Source: Neoarius graeffei (lineage: Eukaryota; Chordata; Actinopteri; Siluriformes; Ariidae). From it: 64,000 nt of DNA. The notes below the pieces were generated by a model. It had not been told where the DNA came from, searched no databases, and worked only from the letters and a program-made list of their open reading frames with translations. The position numbers and the translations under genes were made by a program. The DNA is taken from assembly GCF_027579695.1 (NCBI RefSeq), contig NC_083570.1:4123001-4187000 (forward strand). The letters are read 5' to 3'. Of the stretch, positions 1 through 10,819 are shown piece after piece (position 1 is the stretch's first letter; every line of letters starts with the position of its first letter).

Positions 1-917
1 CACAATGATCCTCAAAACATCTTGTGTCTGACTTTTTTGAAGTCAGTGCTGGGTGAGGTACAGTTGGCCATCAAGGCTTTTGAGGGAGAGCAGGTAGATC
101 CTCTTAAACTTCTTGACAGCTTGGTTAGCCTGATAAAGTCTGTGAGTAACAGGGTGCTGAATCCACTGGCAAATATTGATGTACTCAAAGAGCCAACTGA
201 TGGATACATCAGTCCTAAACCGTACCTTGGTTTCCTTTTTGAGTCAAAGGCAGCCGAGCTCCATCTTGCGCCTGAGGAAAAGGACAATGTCCGAAAGCAG
301 TGTGTAGCCTTCACCATCTCCCTCACTAATGAATTGAGGGTGAGACTGACGGACAACATCGAAGCATTGCAGTACATGTCAGTTTTCAATGTACAGTAGA
401 GGAAACTCTGAAGCACAATAAGAGCCTGGGAGAAATAGAAAAAATAGCCAAGCTCCTTGGCTACTCTCCTGCACAGATAGACAAGATTGTGCAGCAATGG
501 CGTGCCATCCATCTTAGTAAGTGGAATGAAACAAAAAACACAGTGGGCTTCTGGAGTGAGATTTGGAAGTTCAGGGATGCAGCTGATATCAACCCATTTC
601 AGGAACTTGCCATGGCTGCTGTGTCTGTGTTGTCTTTGCCACATTTGAATGCTGAAGTCGAGAGATTATTCAGCCAGATGAGTGTGGAAAAAAGCAAACT
701 TAGAAATCAGATGTCCTTGCAGACCCTTAACTCCATTCTGTATGTCCGATTTGGTCTGAAGCTGTCTGGTGAGGTTTGCTATGAGCACAAGCTGCCTGAT
801 GATGTTTTGCAGCTCTTTGGCACATCAGCTGCTTACTCATTTAAGTCAGCTTCCTCAGTTGCTGAACCTGCCATAGGAAGCCTTGACCATAATGAGGATG
901 ACCTACTCTTTCTGTGA
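1..917 (+). pseudogene. hAT-family transposase, C-terminal relic
   Basis: Two coding stretches (22-399 and 489-917) lie in different frames but read as one hAT protein. The second contains the C-terminal hAT dimerisation region, recognisable as LSLPHLNAEVERLFSQM followed by KSKLRNQMSLQTLNSILYVR. That segment is normally the last conserved block before the stop, here TGA at 915-917. A stop at 397-399 and a frame change separate the halves, so the copy is broken. The N-terminal BED finger and most of the catalytic core would lie left of the window. The family moves DNA by cut-and-paste. An exapted host gene of hAT origin is possible but unlikely given the frame break. Confidence 0.75.
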
Positions 918-1103
918 GCCAGCACAGCTTGTGTGTATGGAGGAAGGGTCTGAAAAAAAAAATGAATGTGAATTAGGGCCAGACGAGTTAGCATCATTTA
1001 CTTACATTGCCATTGATAGGTTTTTTTTCTATTGTCTCTTTTTGGTCCATTAAGATTGTTAATGTTGTCATGTTAAAATAGAAAAAAAATGTTAAAATGT
1101 TAT

Positions 1104-1475
1104 GGGCGGCACGGTGGTGTAGTGGTTAGCGCTGTCGCCTCACAGCATGAAGGTCCGGGTTTGAGCCCCGTGGCCGGCGAGTGCCTTTCTGTGTGGAGTT
1201 TGCATGTTCTCCCCGTGTCCGCGTGGGTTTCCTCCGGGTGCTCCGGTTTCCCCCACAGTCCAAAGACATGCAGGTTAGGTTAACTGGTGACTCTAAATTG
1301 AGCGTAGGTGTGAATGTGAGTGTGAATGGTTGTCTGTGTCTATGTGTCAGCCCTGTGATGACCTGGCGACTTGTCCAGGGTGTACACCGCCTTTCGCCCG
1401 TAGTCAGCTGCGATAGGCTCCAGCTTGCCTGCGACCCTGGAGAACAGGATAAAGCGGCTAGAGATAATGAGATGA
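1104..1475 (+). mobile_element. tRNA-derived SINE (type A)
   Basis: The head starts GGGCGGCACGGTGGTGTAG and carries a tRNA-like A box (TAGTGGTTAGC) and a B box (GGTTTGAGCCC). The body contains the phrase CCACAGTCCAAAGACATGC, and the tail ends GATAATGAGATGAG. Imperfect 13-bp target duplications flank it at 1091-1103 and 1476-1488 (GTTAAAATGTTAT / GTTAAAATGTCAT). At least ten copies of this SINE, in two tail types, lie in the window. Reading frames across them recur between copies but are not genes. Confidence 0.93.
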
Positions 1476-1488
1476 GTTAAAATGTCAT

Positions 1489-4230
1489 GTTATGACTTGT
1501 TGTAGGCGTCTTAAGAGCATAAACTGAAGAAAACCAAAAAAAACCCCAAAACCCTAAGTAACTCTGCCAGAGTGTCTCTTTTGGGTCACTTTGCAGGTCC
1601 CAAGCCCGGATAAAGGAGGAGGGTTGGATGTAGAGTGAACAATTCCACCCCACATAACAGTGTTTTGATTCTATTTGATATCTAACATTTAACAGTACAG
1701 GACAAAACTGATTCATGTAACGTGGAAAGTGCCTTGAGATAATTGTATTATGATTTGGCACTTTATAAATAAAAAAAAAATTTGACAAAAGTCATTAAGT
1801 TATTTTGAGAAGTGATGGCCTATTTCAATGCCAAAATAAAAAAAAAAAGAAGAAAGTTCATTTGCAGTTCTAAACATATTTAGGGTGTTTGTTACTCACT
1901 TTTTGTCTCTCCCACGACCATGGGAGTCACCACCATTGAATGTGAAGGGGGCGTGTCCCCTTCACATTTCATAATTCTTCGTTTGGACCCCCCATATTTA
2001 ACATAAATTATGAGTTCACCCAGCGCCGTTTCTATTGCTTCGTGAAAGAATCCATTCCACTTGATCAATAAGTGAATACACAGACCACTGAAAATCCACT
2101 CCGGGTTTTCCGGGCATTCCCTACAACAACTCACCGCGCGCAGTTTTCTGGAAAGTAACATGGGAAATCAGTGTGTAACCCTTGTTACGATGTAATAACA
2201 GAGCACAGGTAAATAGTCAATATTAAGAGATGGAACAGTAATAGAAGACTATAAGCTTGTGAGAGCCTTTGTCGTTGAGTAGTTGAAAGACAAAGGCAAG
2301 CAACAGTGGTTTGAGTTTTTTGTGTGGCCACTTGTTATTAATAATCAATAACACAATAAAAATAAAAATACACAGTTTGTTGCAAGGCATTCAATGAAAA
2401 ATAACAACTAAAATAATAAAGCTGGCAAAATAAAACCCTCTGTCCCAAAGTTAGCGTTGGGGCCCTTTTTCTTCAGATCCGTGTCAAGTGTATCAGTGTA
2501 TGTGTATTCTGTCCTACCACACAGTCCATGAGGAAGGGGGAATGAAGGAATCCTTCACCAATCTCAGTTCAATATCGGTGGTTTCAATGTGGCTCGCCAC
2601 CCAGCTCACACTGGGAATCTATGGATCATGGACTCTAGAAACAATCTCTCTGGATCTCTGGAAACCTCACACGAACCCAGCTGGAAACTCCCCGATAGAC
2701 GGTGGACCTTGGCTGGGACCTCATCAAATGAAGTCACAGAAAAAACCCTGACCTACAGAGAGGTCAAAGCAGATCCAAATAGCATGTTGATTATTACCAA
2801 TCAATAATACTCATTTGCATTAACCAGTTTAAATCATGCTCTCAAAAGGTTTAGTTGTACAACAAAAATCAAATCTATCTTTAGTTCAAGAGTTCAAGTA
2901 TTAATTTGTAGTTGCAAAACTATAAATACATTCAAAGTGCTTTTTTTATATTCAAGTACTGTAGTTACATTAATAACTGTTTCAAGAGCTGAAATAGTTT
3001 TATTTACATTAGTAACAAAGAAAATATAATTTTTCAAAATTAAAAATATATATATATATTGCATAGTACCCTTTAATTTGGTAGAAAACTGCATTAAATT
3101 CAGAAACCCCATGGTAGTTAGAGGCATTAAGGCCTAACGTGCTTAATTGTCTCTCCTTGCACCGGTAACAATGAGAAACTGCACTAAATATTTACCTCTT
3201 TAAGTACCACAAGCACACACTTTCATCAAGCAGTCTCACCAATATCTTATTTTTTTTTACATATGCAATGAACAACAGCTTAGAAAAATATTCCTTAGCA
3301 GTGGCAGATGGTAGTCTTTCAAACAGGGGAGGCTGGTCGGTTATGATATTTCCAGATTTTAAAAGAAAAAACATCAGTTTTGCCCATACTCTTGCCTCTG
3401 ATCTGGCTGATTGTTGGCAGCGTCACAAACTGTGAAATAACAGGTTCTTTTGGCCCATTAGCCTACTGTCCAATATACATGATGGTGGTGTTGGGGGGGA
3501 GGGGTATATTTTCACATTTTATATTTTAAAATTGTGGCATGTTGTTTAAAAATTGATCATTATTGAAAGCAGCTCTTTGTCAGGAACCTCAGCAGTAGAG
3601 CTGGGTGCCACACATTTCATTCAATGACACTTTCCCTATATTTTACTTATTTTGACTGAGAAATGTTTTATTGACAATTTTGATAACCCTTCACTTTTAA
3701 TACAGGTCTGTAGTGTGAAATGTTCTTGGCTGTGTTTTTGTTTAAAAATGTTTTCCAAATTTTAGCTGTGTTTAATTCATATCCAGAAAAATATATATTC
3801 CAATATAATATACTCAGCATAAACATTTTAAATAGATTCTATATTTTTGGTCCATCCATGACATATTACTAAAGTAGCCTATTTACTGTTGTTGATGTGG
3901 GTCACTTGCTGTTAGCCAATTCACTTTCTCGTACCAGGAGAGCTGAAAGGAACGAGTATTATTCCCTACCTTTTTCACCAAGTCAATTTGAGGCGTTGGT
4001 TTACCCTGCTCTTTAATTTTAATTTTTTCCTCGAAAGGAAGACAGGCAAATGGCTTCGCCAAAATTAAATCAGCAATGCTTGGCATCCGTGCGCAGCTTT
4101 CTTGCTAGCTGACTAGCCCCCTCAAGATCAAGTTCAGTCACTCAAATAAACGAAATTTCTGGAACTAAGATAGCAAACTTGACAACACTATATTTACACT
4201 TTATTTACAATGAAAATATATACAAACTAA
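1489..4230. other. AT-rich stretch, no gene recognised
   Basis: No reading frame here has a recognisable domain and no repeat ends were found. The stretch is AT-rich with homopolymer runs. It contains a short perfect hairpin at 1941-1966, annotated separately, and an AT dinucleotide run near 3048-3059. The open frames at 1892-2161 and 2488-2807 look accidental. Confidence 0.5.
1941..1966. repeat. Short perfect hairpin
   Basis: TGTGAAGGGG (1941-1950) and CCCCTTCACA (1957-1966) form a perfect 10-bp stem with a 6-nt loop. It lies in a GC-richer patch (1890-2160) whose origin I do not recognise. It may be part of an old DNA element. Confidence 0.6.
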
Positions 4231-4546
4231 AAAAGCTGGTAGAAACCGTATGTAATGAATGAAATCGAAATGTAAGCTGATCTCTTACAATACACCACAG
4301 CACTTGCGAATCCGCATGGGACTGAACTGATGTTGCCAGATACTGCTGACGTTATCCAGCCCAAAATATGTTCAAAACCCGCCAATATGCACTTAAAACC
4401 GCTCAATTGAGCGGGAAACCCCCAATCTGGCAACACTGTACCGCTGCCTGTCTATAGTTGAAACGAGCTGTCAATCAAAGAAAATATCCGGCCGCTTTCA
4501 CCAATCACCAGTCTCCTCACGGAAACTGCCATGTCCCTCCCATGTG

Positions 4547-4756
4547 AGGCTCGGAGTCCGTGGGCGGGCGTTTTCGCAGTATTTGTCCAATAACCGTCTT
4601 GCATTTTGAGATTGAAAAGTGCAGAGCTCCCAAATGCCACTGAAGTCCACTGAGGGTGGGAGTCCGTAGGCGGGCATTTTCGCAGTATTTGTCCAATAAT
4701 CGTCTTGCATTTTGAGATTGAAAGCGCAGAGCTCCCAATGCCATTGAAGCCCACTG
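4547..4756. repeat. Two-unit tandem duplication, about 105 bp each
   Basis: Unit 1 (4547-4652) and unit 2 (4653-4756) share long stretches including CAGTATTTGTCCAATAA and CTTGCATTTTGAGATTGAAA. They differ by a few substitutions and small indels. The open frames crossing the pair on the minus strand repeat the same peptide and are a by-product of the duplication. Confidence 0.85.
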
Positions 4757-5490
4757 AGGCTGTGCTGCATCGCGCTGTCATGAGGGGGAGAAACTCACGC
4801 ACACATTAAAGTTATAAGGGCATTTTTAGAGGAGGCTGAGCCTCCCTCGTTGTCTTAGAGCAATCGCCCGTGTTCCTTAGTAAATAACAATAAACAACAC
4901 TGAAATGATTATTTAGAAGTGACACCAACAAGCTAAGGCCCTGTCCACACGGCAACAGATTCAGGTGAAGCCGATACAATTGTTTATCGTTTCGGCCTGG
5001 CGTCCACACGGCACCGGCGTTTTGGGTGCCCCAAAACGCAATCTTTTGAGAACGGGTTCCAGAGTGGAAAGATCTGGCAACGTTGCCGTTGCGAAGTCGT
5101 CTGGATGAGTAGAACAGATTTGTTTATGATGACATCACAACCACATGACTGTGAGTGCTTCACACCGGGTAGAAGTGTAACGAACTCAATGCGAGTTGTC
5201 AACAAATCCTATAACTTGGTTCATGAAACGCGCTTACAAAATATTTTCACTGTGAATATTTATTGTGTAATGGTGCAAAGTGAGAGAGAGAGAGAGAATA
5301 GCCCTTAGGGCAGAGTCAATCCCGCCAGCAAAAATAGGGAAAAAAAGGAGTGATCTCACCTCTTCAGATGTTGGTTTAAGTCCTACAATACATTCCTCAA
5401 AAAGGGCGTAGAAGAACAAATTAATCCATTAACGTGTAGCATTCAATTTATTCCGGACCATTAAAGACGCCGCCTTCCGCGTAGAATCAT

Positions 5491-5512
5491 ACGTCATCCT
5501 CGCCGCCATGTT
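5491..5512 (+). promoter_or_regulatory. CRE-like half site and YY1-type site ahead of the THAP exon
   Basis: ACGTCAT at 5491-5497 resembles a CRE half site. GCCGCCATGTT at 5502-5512 is the reverse complement of the YY1 consensus AANATGGCGGC. YY1 sites of this form often sit at the transcription start of TATA-less housekeeping genes. The THAP start codon follows 26 bases later, which fits a core promoter. This is inference from motif and position only. Confidence 0.5.
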
Positions 5513-5537
5513 GGATGGGTCAAAGCGGAGAATAAAG

Positions 5538-5617
5538 ATGCCTCATTCATGTGCTGCGTTTAACTGTACCAACAGGTTTACCGTCCAAACAAGATCACAT
5601 GGGATTACCTTTCACAG
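5538..5617 (+). CDS. THAP-domain protein, first coding exon only
   Basis: ATG at 5538 opens a 26-codon frame, too short to stand out by length, that starts MPHSCAAFNC and ends in GITFHR. This is the N-terminal signature of THAP zinc fingers: the first two cysteines of the C2CH site, then the TFHRFP-type strand, which in many fish THAP genes is cut by an intron at this point. A consensus splice donor, AG/GTGAGA, follows at 5618. THAP domains bind DNA. No second THAP exon was found downstream, so this is either a captured or orphaned exon or the start of a gene whose other exons are lost. It lies wholly inside the inverted-repeat element. Confidence 0.6.
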
Positions 5618-6423
5618 GTGAGACTGGAAAAACACTTTTCATTGTATTTGGTCATTATAATGTAATTTTACGAACAGATTTTTCTGACTTTGTGGCTAAT
5701 ATGAAGTCTCGCGCATAATAGTTTATGCGCATGCGTCCTTACTTCTTCTATTGTTCTGGTGTCTCTGAAGGGACCGTCTTACAGCACCCCTAGAGGTGTG
5801 GCATGTGTATTGCATCGTTTTCAGCAAGTGTTGCGTTGCCATATGGACCTGATATTTTACTGATCGTTGCCCATTTGGACACGATATTTTTTTAAATAAC
5901 ATCTCGTTGCCGTTGTCGTGTGGATGTAGCCTAAGCTGCTAAGTTCAGGTCAATGGTCCATTAGCATCACAACACAGTCTCAGGTGGCTATAGCACCATT
6001 AGCACCTTTTTCATGGCTGCTGCGCCGATTAACATAACTTTCAGATGCTTTACAAATCAACCAAACAAGTTAAAGAGTGTTTTGTTTTTTTTCCCACTCA
6101 CCGAATGATCAATTTAGGAAAGAGCGTTCCAGCAATTACCCTCGCCCGATCGCCGGAAATTGTCCGGTCTCACACTGCTCTATAAAGTTTAAATATTAAC
6201 AATATACCGGTCAACCAGGGTTTAACATCATTAAGAATTATTCCAACTTGGTTTAAAACATTATTTTCAGGTCTTACCCCGTGGATGAAAACAGGTTTTA
6301 TCTGCGTTTGGATCAGACAACGCACGAGGCAGCAACCGTAAACATGACCGCAAAACAGGAAGCGACGACTGGATGTAACCTATGAGGTTGATCACCTGGG
6401 GCGCACGAGGTGCACTAATTGGC

Positions 6424-6991
6424 TAGCCTGGGCCTGCCCATCCTAAGCGTGACGCAACACGAGGGCCTGTTGCGAGCTTAGTCTGGCCAGGCAAGCTATC
6501 TACAGCTCTTCCAAGCTCCCGAAAAATCAGGAGCCAATCAACTTTGAGCATCTCCAGCGGCCCTGAGTAGAGGCGTGTTCAAGGCAGTGATGTAGTAGAA
6601 CTGCGACCGGAAGCCATAGATTGTTTACAGAATCTATGCCGGAAGCGCTTCATTCACTAGAAACATTACGAACATGGAGCAAGTTCTCATTGAAAACAGA
6701 GCAAAGAGCAGCCCTGGAGGTATTTATTGAAAGGAAGGATGTTTTCGCCTTGCTCCCGACCGGCTTCGGTAAGAGTTTAATCTACCAGTTAGCCCCGTCG
6801 CGTCACATATGTCAGAGGAAAGAGTGATGTGATTGGTTTAAGCTTCGTCACAGCTTTTTCTGGCTTCGACCAGTAGCAAACTGAGGCATTTCAGGGAGGT
6901 GGGTCAACCACGCACTTTGGGAAATGGTTGGGCTTAATATCTTTGCCAGACCAAATGCTCGCAGAGCTTTGAAGTCGCGTTAGCCAGACTA
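6424..6991. mobile_element. 568-bp inverted-repeat element with a 9-bp target duplication
   Basis: The ends read TAGCCTGG (left) and TAGTCTGG (right, reverse complement). The 9-bp sequence CTAATTGGC flanks both sides (6415-6423 and 6992-7000). A 9-bp duplication is typical of Mutator-like elements, but the inverted repeats are very short, so the class is uncertain. The element holds a fragment resembling the start of a RecQ helicase (6621-6827). Confidence 0.6.
6621..6827 (+). pseudogene. RecQ-like helicase, N-terminal fragment
   Basis: The frame contains an LKTEQRAALE segment followed by LLPTGFGKSLIYQL. These match the Q-motif region and Walker A (motif I) of RecQ-family DNA helicases, where the P-loop has the form LPTGxGKS. 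The first ATG is at 6636; the frame upstream opens without one. The stop at 6825-6827 cuts it just after motif I, so motifs Ia-VI are missing and the product cannot be a helicase. The 5' flank is GC-rich. It could be a captured host fragment or the remnant of a helicase encoded by a larger parent element. Recognition of the RecQ motif is fairly sure; the origin is not. Confidence 0.6.
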
Positions 6992-7224
6992 CTAATTGGC
7001 TATTTGGGAAGCTCGTTCTACATAGCCCTCTGCAGCAACTCTTTTTTTTTCCTTTTCTCCATTTTAAGCACTTTTCAATAGTTTTTAGTGCATATAATAA
7101 ATTTCAAAGAATTATTTATAAAGCATCTATTTATTTCAAAATAAAATGAATTGCTTTTAGAATGTTAATGACTGCTCAATTACTTTCAATTAATTTTTTT
7201 TTTTTTCCACAAATAAAATGGATT

Positions 7225-7597
7225 CGGGCAGCACGGTAGTGTAGTGGTTAGCGCTGTCGCCTCACAGCAAGAAGGTCCTGGGTTCGAGCCCCGGGGCTGG
7301 CGAGGGCCTTTCTGTGCGGAGTTTGCATGTTCTCCCCGTGTCCGCGTGGGTTTCCTCCGGGTGCTCCGGTTTCCCCCACAGTCAAAAGACATGCAGGTTA
7401 GGTTAACTGGTGACTCTAAATTGACCGTAGGTGTGAATGTGAGTGTGAATGGTTGTCTGTGTCTATGTGTCAGCCCTGTGATGACCTGGCGACTTGTCCA
7501 GGGTGTACCCCGCCTTTCGCCCATAGTCAGCTGGGATAGGCTCCAGCTTGCCTGCGACCCTGTAGAAGGATAAAGCGGCTAGAGATAATGAGATGAG
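7225..7597 (+). mobile_element. tRNA-derived SINE (type A)
   Basis: The head is GGGCAGCACGGTAGTGTAG with A and B boxes, and the tail ends GATAATGAGATGAG. Perfect 12-bp target duplications ATAAAATGGATT lie at 7213-7224 and 7598-7609. This supports an insertion by L1/L2-type target-primed reverse transcription. Confidence 0.93.
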
Positions 7598-7857
7598 ATA
7601 AAATGGATTATTTTAAGAGGATAGTCTTAACAAAATTATGACGCTTTACAGCCTGGGCTACAAGTGTCTGGGGAAGGAATAGTAGAAAGGAAAGCAATGG
7701 AGAGAGATGGATGTTATTCCAGGTGGATTGTGAAGGAAAGGAGGATAAAAGTTATGAAGTGGTAGAAATTGTGGTGGCACCAATGTGAGGAGTTCTATCT
7801 ATAAATCTAATTGTTATACTAATCTGTAAATGTTACTGTAGTACCACCATTGCATGT

Positions 7858-8290
7858 AGGTTGACAAAACTGCACTTATTCATTGTGTGAAGTTCTCCTT
7901 TATGTGTCCTTGCTTGACACAATGTGATTGTGTGTTATGAAGACTGCATGATGTCATTTTTGTTATGAGTTTCACTAAATCTGAAAAAAGTCAAATGCGC
8001 CCACTAAAGTCACTGTTGGTGGTGAACAAAATTGCACCTGTTCATTGTGTGAAGTTATTTTTTATGTGTCACCGTTGTGTGATTGTGTGTCATGAAGTTT
8101 GCATGATGCCATGTCATGCCTGTTCATTGTGTGAAATTATGAATATTCTTATTTTTAAACAAGCAGTTGAGTGTCACTATTGCTTGGCACAGTGGCATGT
8201 TGTGTTACATCTAAAACTAAATAAAAAAGGAAACACAAAATAAAAAGTAAAATGCACCCATAAAGTCATCGTTGGTGATAAATTGTGTCA
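7858..8290. repeat. Degenerate tandem repeat, about 160-bp period
   Basis: The phrase TTCATTGTGTGAAGTT recurs at about 7879 and 8040, followed each time by TTTATGTGTC and then TGTGATTGTGTGT plus GAAG..TGCATGATG. A third, weaker partial unit follows near 8260 (AAGTCATCGTTGGTG against AAGTCACTGTTGGTG). No gene is recognised. The frame at 7965-8243 runs across the repeats. Confidence 0.65.
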
Positions 8291-8529
8291 CATTCAGAGC
8301 AGTGGGTTTAAAAACAGGCTGATGAATATATGGACTAGTTGAATGAGGACTTCTTGTTGAGTCAGGGTTAGACACCTGTTAGGGTACAGTTCAGACTGAG
8401 ACATGATGAGCGAGCCAGATGTTTAGCTGATGTCAGAGGCGCGCACACAGTGGACGAGGTGAGGAAGTGACTGAGGCTGGGTGAGTAAAATGCAGTGATT
8501 TATTTTAGTGTCACAGTGAAGAAACATTT

Positions 8530-8760
8530 ACAGCCAGGGCGGAAATAGCGGCGGCTTTGCACATGCGCGATTCATTAGAAGTCTGGCGCGGAGAGGAGAG
8601 GAGAGCCCCGCCCCCGCCCCGCCCCCCCGCTCTGACTGGCTGTGAGTGGTGTGGGGCGGCTCGCGCAGCACCTGCAGAAATGCACGCGCTTTCATTCCCT
8701 GAGGAGATTTCAGTGTGTGCGCGTGCAGGAGGCTGTGAGGCGCCACAGCGCCATTTTCTG
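8530..8760. promoter_or_regulatory. CpG-rich promoter-like patch
   Basis: In an AT-rich region this patch is strikingly GC- and CpG-rich. It contains GC boxes (CCCCGCCCCCGCCCCGCCCC, near 8608) and an NRF-1-like CACATGCGCGA near 8560. No TATA box was seen. No long reading frame with a recognisable domain starts here. It may be the promoter and non-coding first exon of a host gene whose remainder has been disrupted. The sequence just downstream is duplicated at 58.7 kb, but the CpG patch itself is not. Confidence 0.5.
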
Positions 8761-9654
8761 TCTTTAAACGCTTTAAAAATGGAGATTTTTTGGTGATTTT
8801 GTGTAAATTTTGGCAGCTTTTAGTGAGTCTGTGCTGTTAAAATCACTGAAGCATCGAGTGTTTGTGTGTATTCGGTACATTAGTGATGTTTAAAGCTTGT
8901 TGGTGCCTAATGCTAACCGGTTAGCCTGTGTGAGTAGAATGGTGATGTCTGATGGAGTGCAGTAGCTTTACATGGTGAACATTTTACAGTCTCTCTGTCA
9001 CTAGTATTGGGAGTTATTGCTAAAGATAATATAGTTCATAAATCTGAATGAACTGAATCTTGTGTTAATTATGTTTATTTCAGTTGTTTTCCATGAGTGT
9101 GAATGTGTATGAGGAGAAAATTAGTAGCAGAAGTGGAGTAAAGTCTTTAACTGAGTTTATAAAACACTATAAAGCACAAACAAATCTCCAAACTTTTATT
9201 GACTGCATTTTCATTTCTATCATTACAATGAGCTCTTTATAAATCTTAAAGATACAAATCAAGTTTTTTTTTCCTTTTCACTGGATATCAAGTCAATTAT
9301 TCTTGTTTCTGTGCTTTAATTATATTTAAAACTTCCAATCAAATCCATTTTAGTAAAATGTAGAGCTGCAACTACTGATTATTTTGATATTCAATTCATC
9401 TGTCAACTATTTTTCATTAATTGATTAGTTGAATTGAAAATTAATAAACAATATTTAAAATATATATTTGCAGCATTTTAATCAGCTCTAGTACAGAACT
9501 CTTTCTGAACTCGGCTGAATTAAATAACAGTTCACTAACTACAATACAACCTTCCTGACATTTATCAGATAATCTCTAACAGGATCGGAATATTATCAAG
9601 TGCTCACATCAGCCGAATGAGAGTCAGACTCACGCAAGGTGATGGTATTATGTA
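8750..9654 (+). repeat. Segmental duplication, copy 1 (paired with 58732-59640)
   Basis: The roughly 0.9-kb stretch beginning CTGTCTTTAAACGC matches 58732-59640 in the same orientation with only scattered substitutions. It runs through TGCTAACCGGTTAGCC to GCTCACATCAGCC. The match ends abruptly at a Tc1 relic in this copy and at a Rex3 fragment in the other. No coding potential was seen; it behaves like duplicated intergenic or intronic DNA of the TRIM cluster. Confidence 0.85.
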
Positions 9655-10616
9655 TAACCCCGTTTCTAAAAAGTTTGGACACTGTAAAATATAAATAAAA
9701 ACAGAATGTGATGATTTGCAAATCTTGGAAACTTTATATTTCATTGAAAATAGTACAAAGACAACATATCAAATGGTGAAATTGTGAAATTTTTTTTTTT
9801 TTTTTTTGAAAAATATACACTCATTTTGAATTCAATGCCAGCAACATATTTCAAGAAAGTTCAAGAAAGAACAGGAGCATGTTTACCACTGTGTTGCATC
9901 ACCTCTACTTTTAACAACACTCTCTAAACGTTTGGGAACTGAGGAGACCAAGTGCTGTAGTTTTGTAAGTGAAATGTTGTCCCGTTCTTCCCTGATATAC
10001 AATTTCATTTGCTCAACAGTTCAGGGCCTCCTTTAGTCATGTTTTTCAATTCCTAATGTGCCAAATGTTTTCAGTAGGCGACAGGTCTGGACAGCAGCAG
10101 GCCAGTTTAGCACCGACTCCTTTACTCTGAAGCTATGCAGTTGTAATATGTGCAGATTGCAGTTTATCTTGCTGAAAGAAGGAAGATCTTCCCTGAAAGA
10201 GATGTCATCTTAATGGCAGCATGTTGCTCTGAAACATGTTTATCTCATTGAGCATTAATGATGCCTTCCCAGATGTACAAGCTCCCCATGCCATGTGCAC
10301 TAATGCCCCCTCATACCATCACAGACGCTGGCTTTTAAACCATGCACTGATAACAAGCCGGATGGTCCCTCTCCTCTTTAGCCTGTAGGACGTGGTGTCC
10401 ATGATTTCCAAAAAGAATTTCCAATTTCTCTTTGTCAGAATAGAGGAGAGTTTTCCCCTTTGCATCAGTCCAATAAAGTAAAAGAGCTCGGGGCCAGAGA
10501 AGGCGGCAGTGTTTCTGGATGGTGTTTGTATCTGGTTTTAACTGGGATTTGTGGATGCAGTGATGAACTGTTTTCACAGACGATGGTTTTCAGAAGTGTT
10601 CCTGAGCCACAACATG
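9655..10616 (-). mobile_element. Tc1/mariner relic, first copy
   Basis: The left end resembles that of the 18870-20252 element: AACCCCGTTTCTAAAAAGTT against the consensus-like AACCCTGATTCCAAAAAAGT. The body contains the same blocks (CTTCCCTGAAAGAGA, CCATGCCATGTGCACTAATG). On the minus strand the frame at 10335-10577 matches the transposase segment around KHCRLLWPRA and GNHGHHV. Many stops make it non-functional. It lies next to TRIM debris, and part of it is repeated in inverse orientation at 37112-37611. Confidence 0.7.
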
Positions 10617-10819
10617 GAACTTCATGTGTTGTATGAAAACTGAAACTTGAAAATTAGATAATTTGAGCTTTATGAGGTGCTGCACAGAATTGTTACCAAA
10701 TTATAAAATAATCATTATTATCATTGTAATGCGGTAGTGAGTGTTTATACAAGATAAATTGTGATGCATTTAACTCAATTTCATTTCCTGACGTCAGTCT
10801 CGAAGAAAATTTGGGTTGT

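Larger units (their letters stand above)
4937..5931. mobile_element. PIF/Harbinger-like inverted-repeat element carrying a THAP exon
   Basis: The left end reads GGCCCTGTCCACACGGCAAC. The right end, read in reverse complement, starts GGCTACATCCACACGACAAC. Both ends are flanked by TAA (4934-4936 and 5932-5934), the 3-bp TWA-type duplication of PIF/Harbinger elements. The element is 995 bp and encodes no transposase. Inside it is a promoter-like patch and a THAP-domain first exon at 5538-5617. Class assignment rests only on the ends and the 3-bp duplication. Confidence 0.6.

Noticed and set aside
1104-1160. tRNA gene from the A and B boxes
   Set aside because: The boxes belong to the SINE head; no clover-leaf with acceptor stem forms and the same head recurs about ten times with SINE bodies.
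4452-4802. Minus-strand repeat protein
   Set aside because: The repeated peptide comes from the 105-bp tandem duplication in non-coding DNA.
7244-7573. 109-codon open frame rich in conserved residues
   Set aside because: It is the body of a SINE; the same peptide (FLRVLRFPPQSKDMQVRLTG) appears in every type A copy on either strand.
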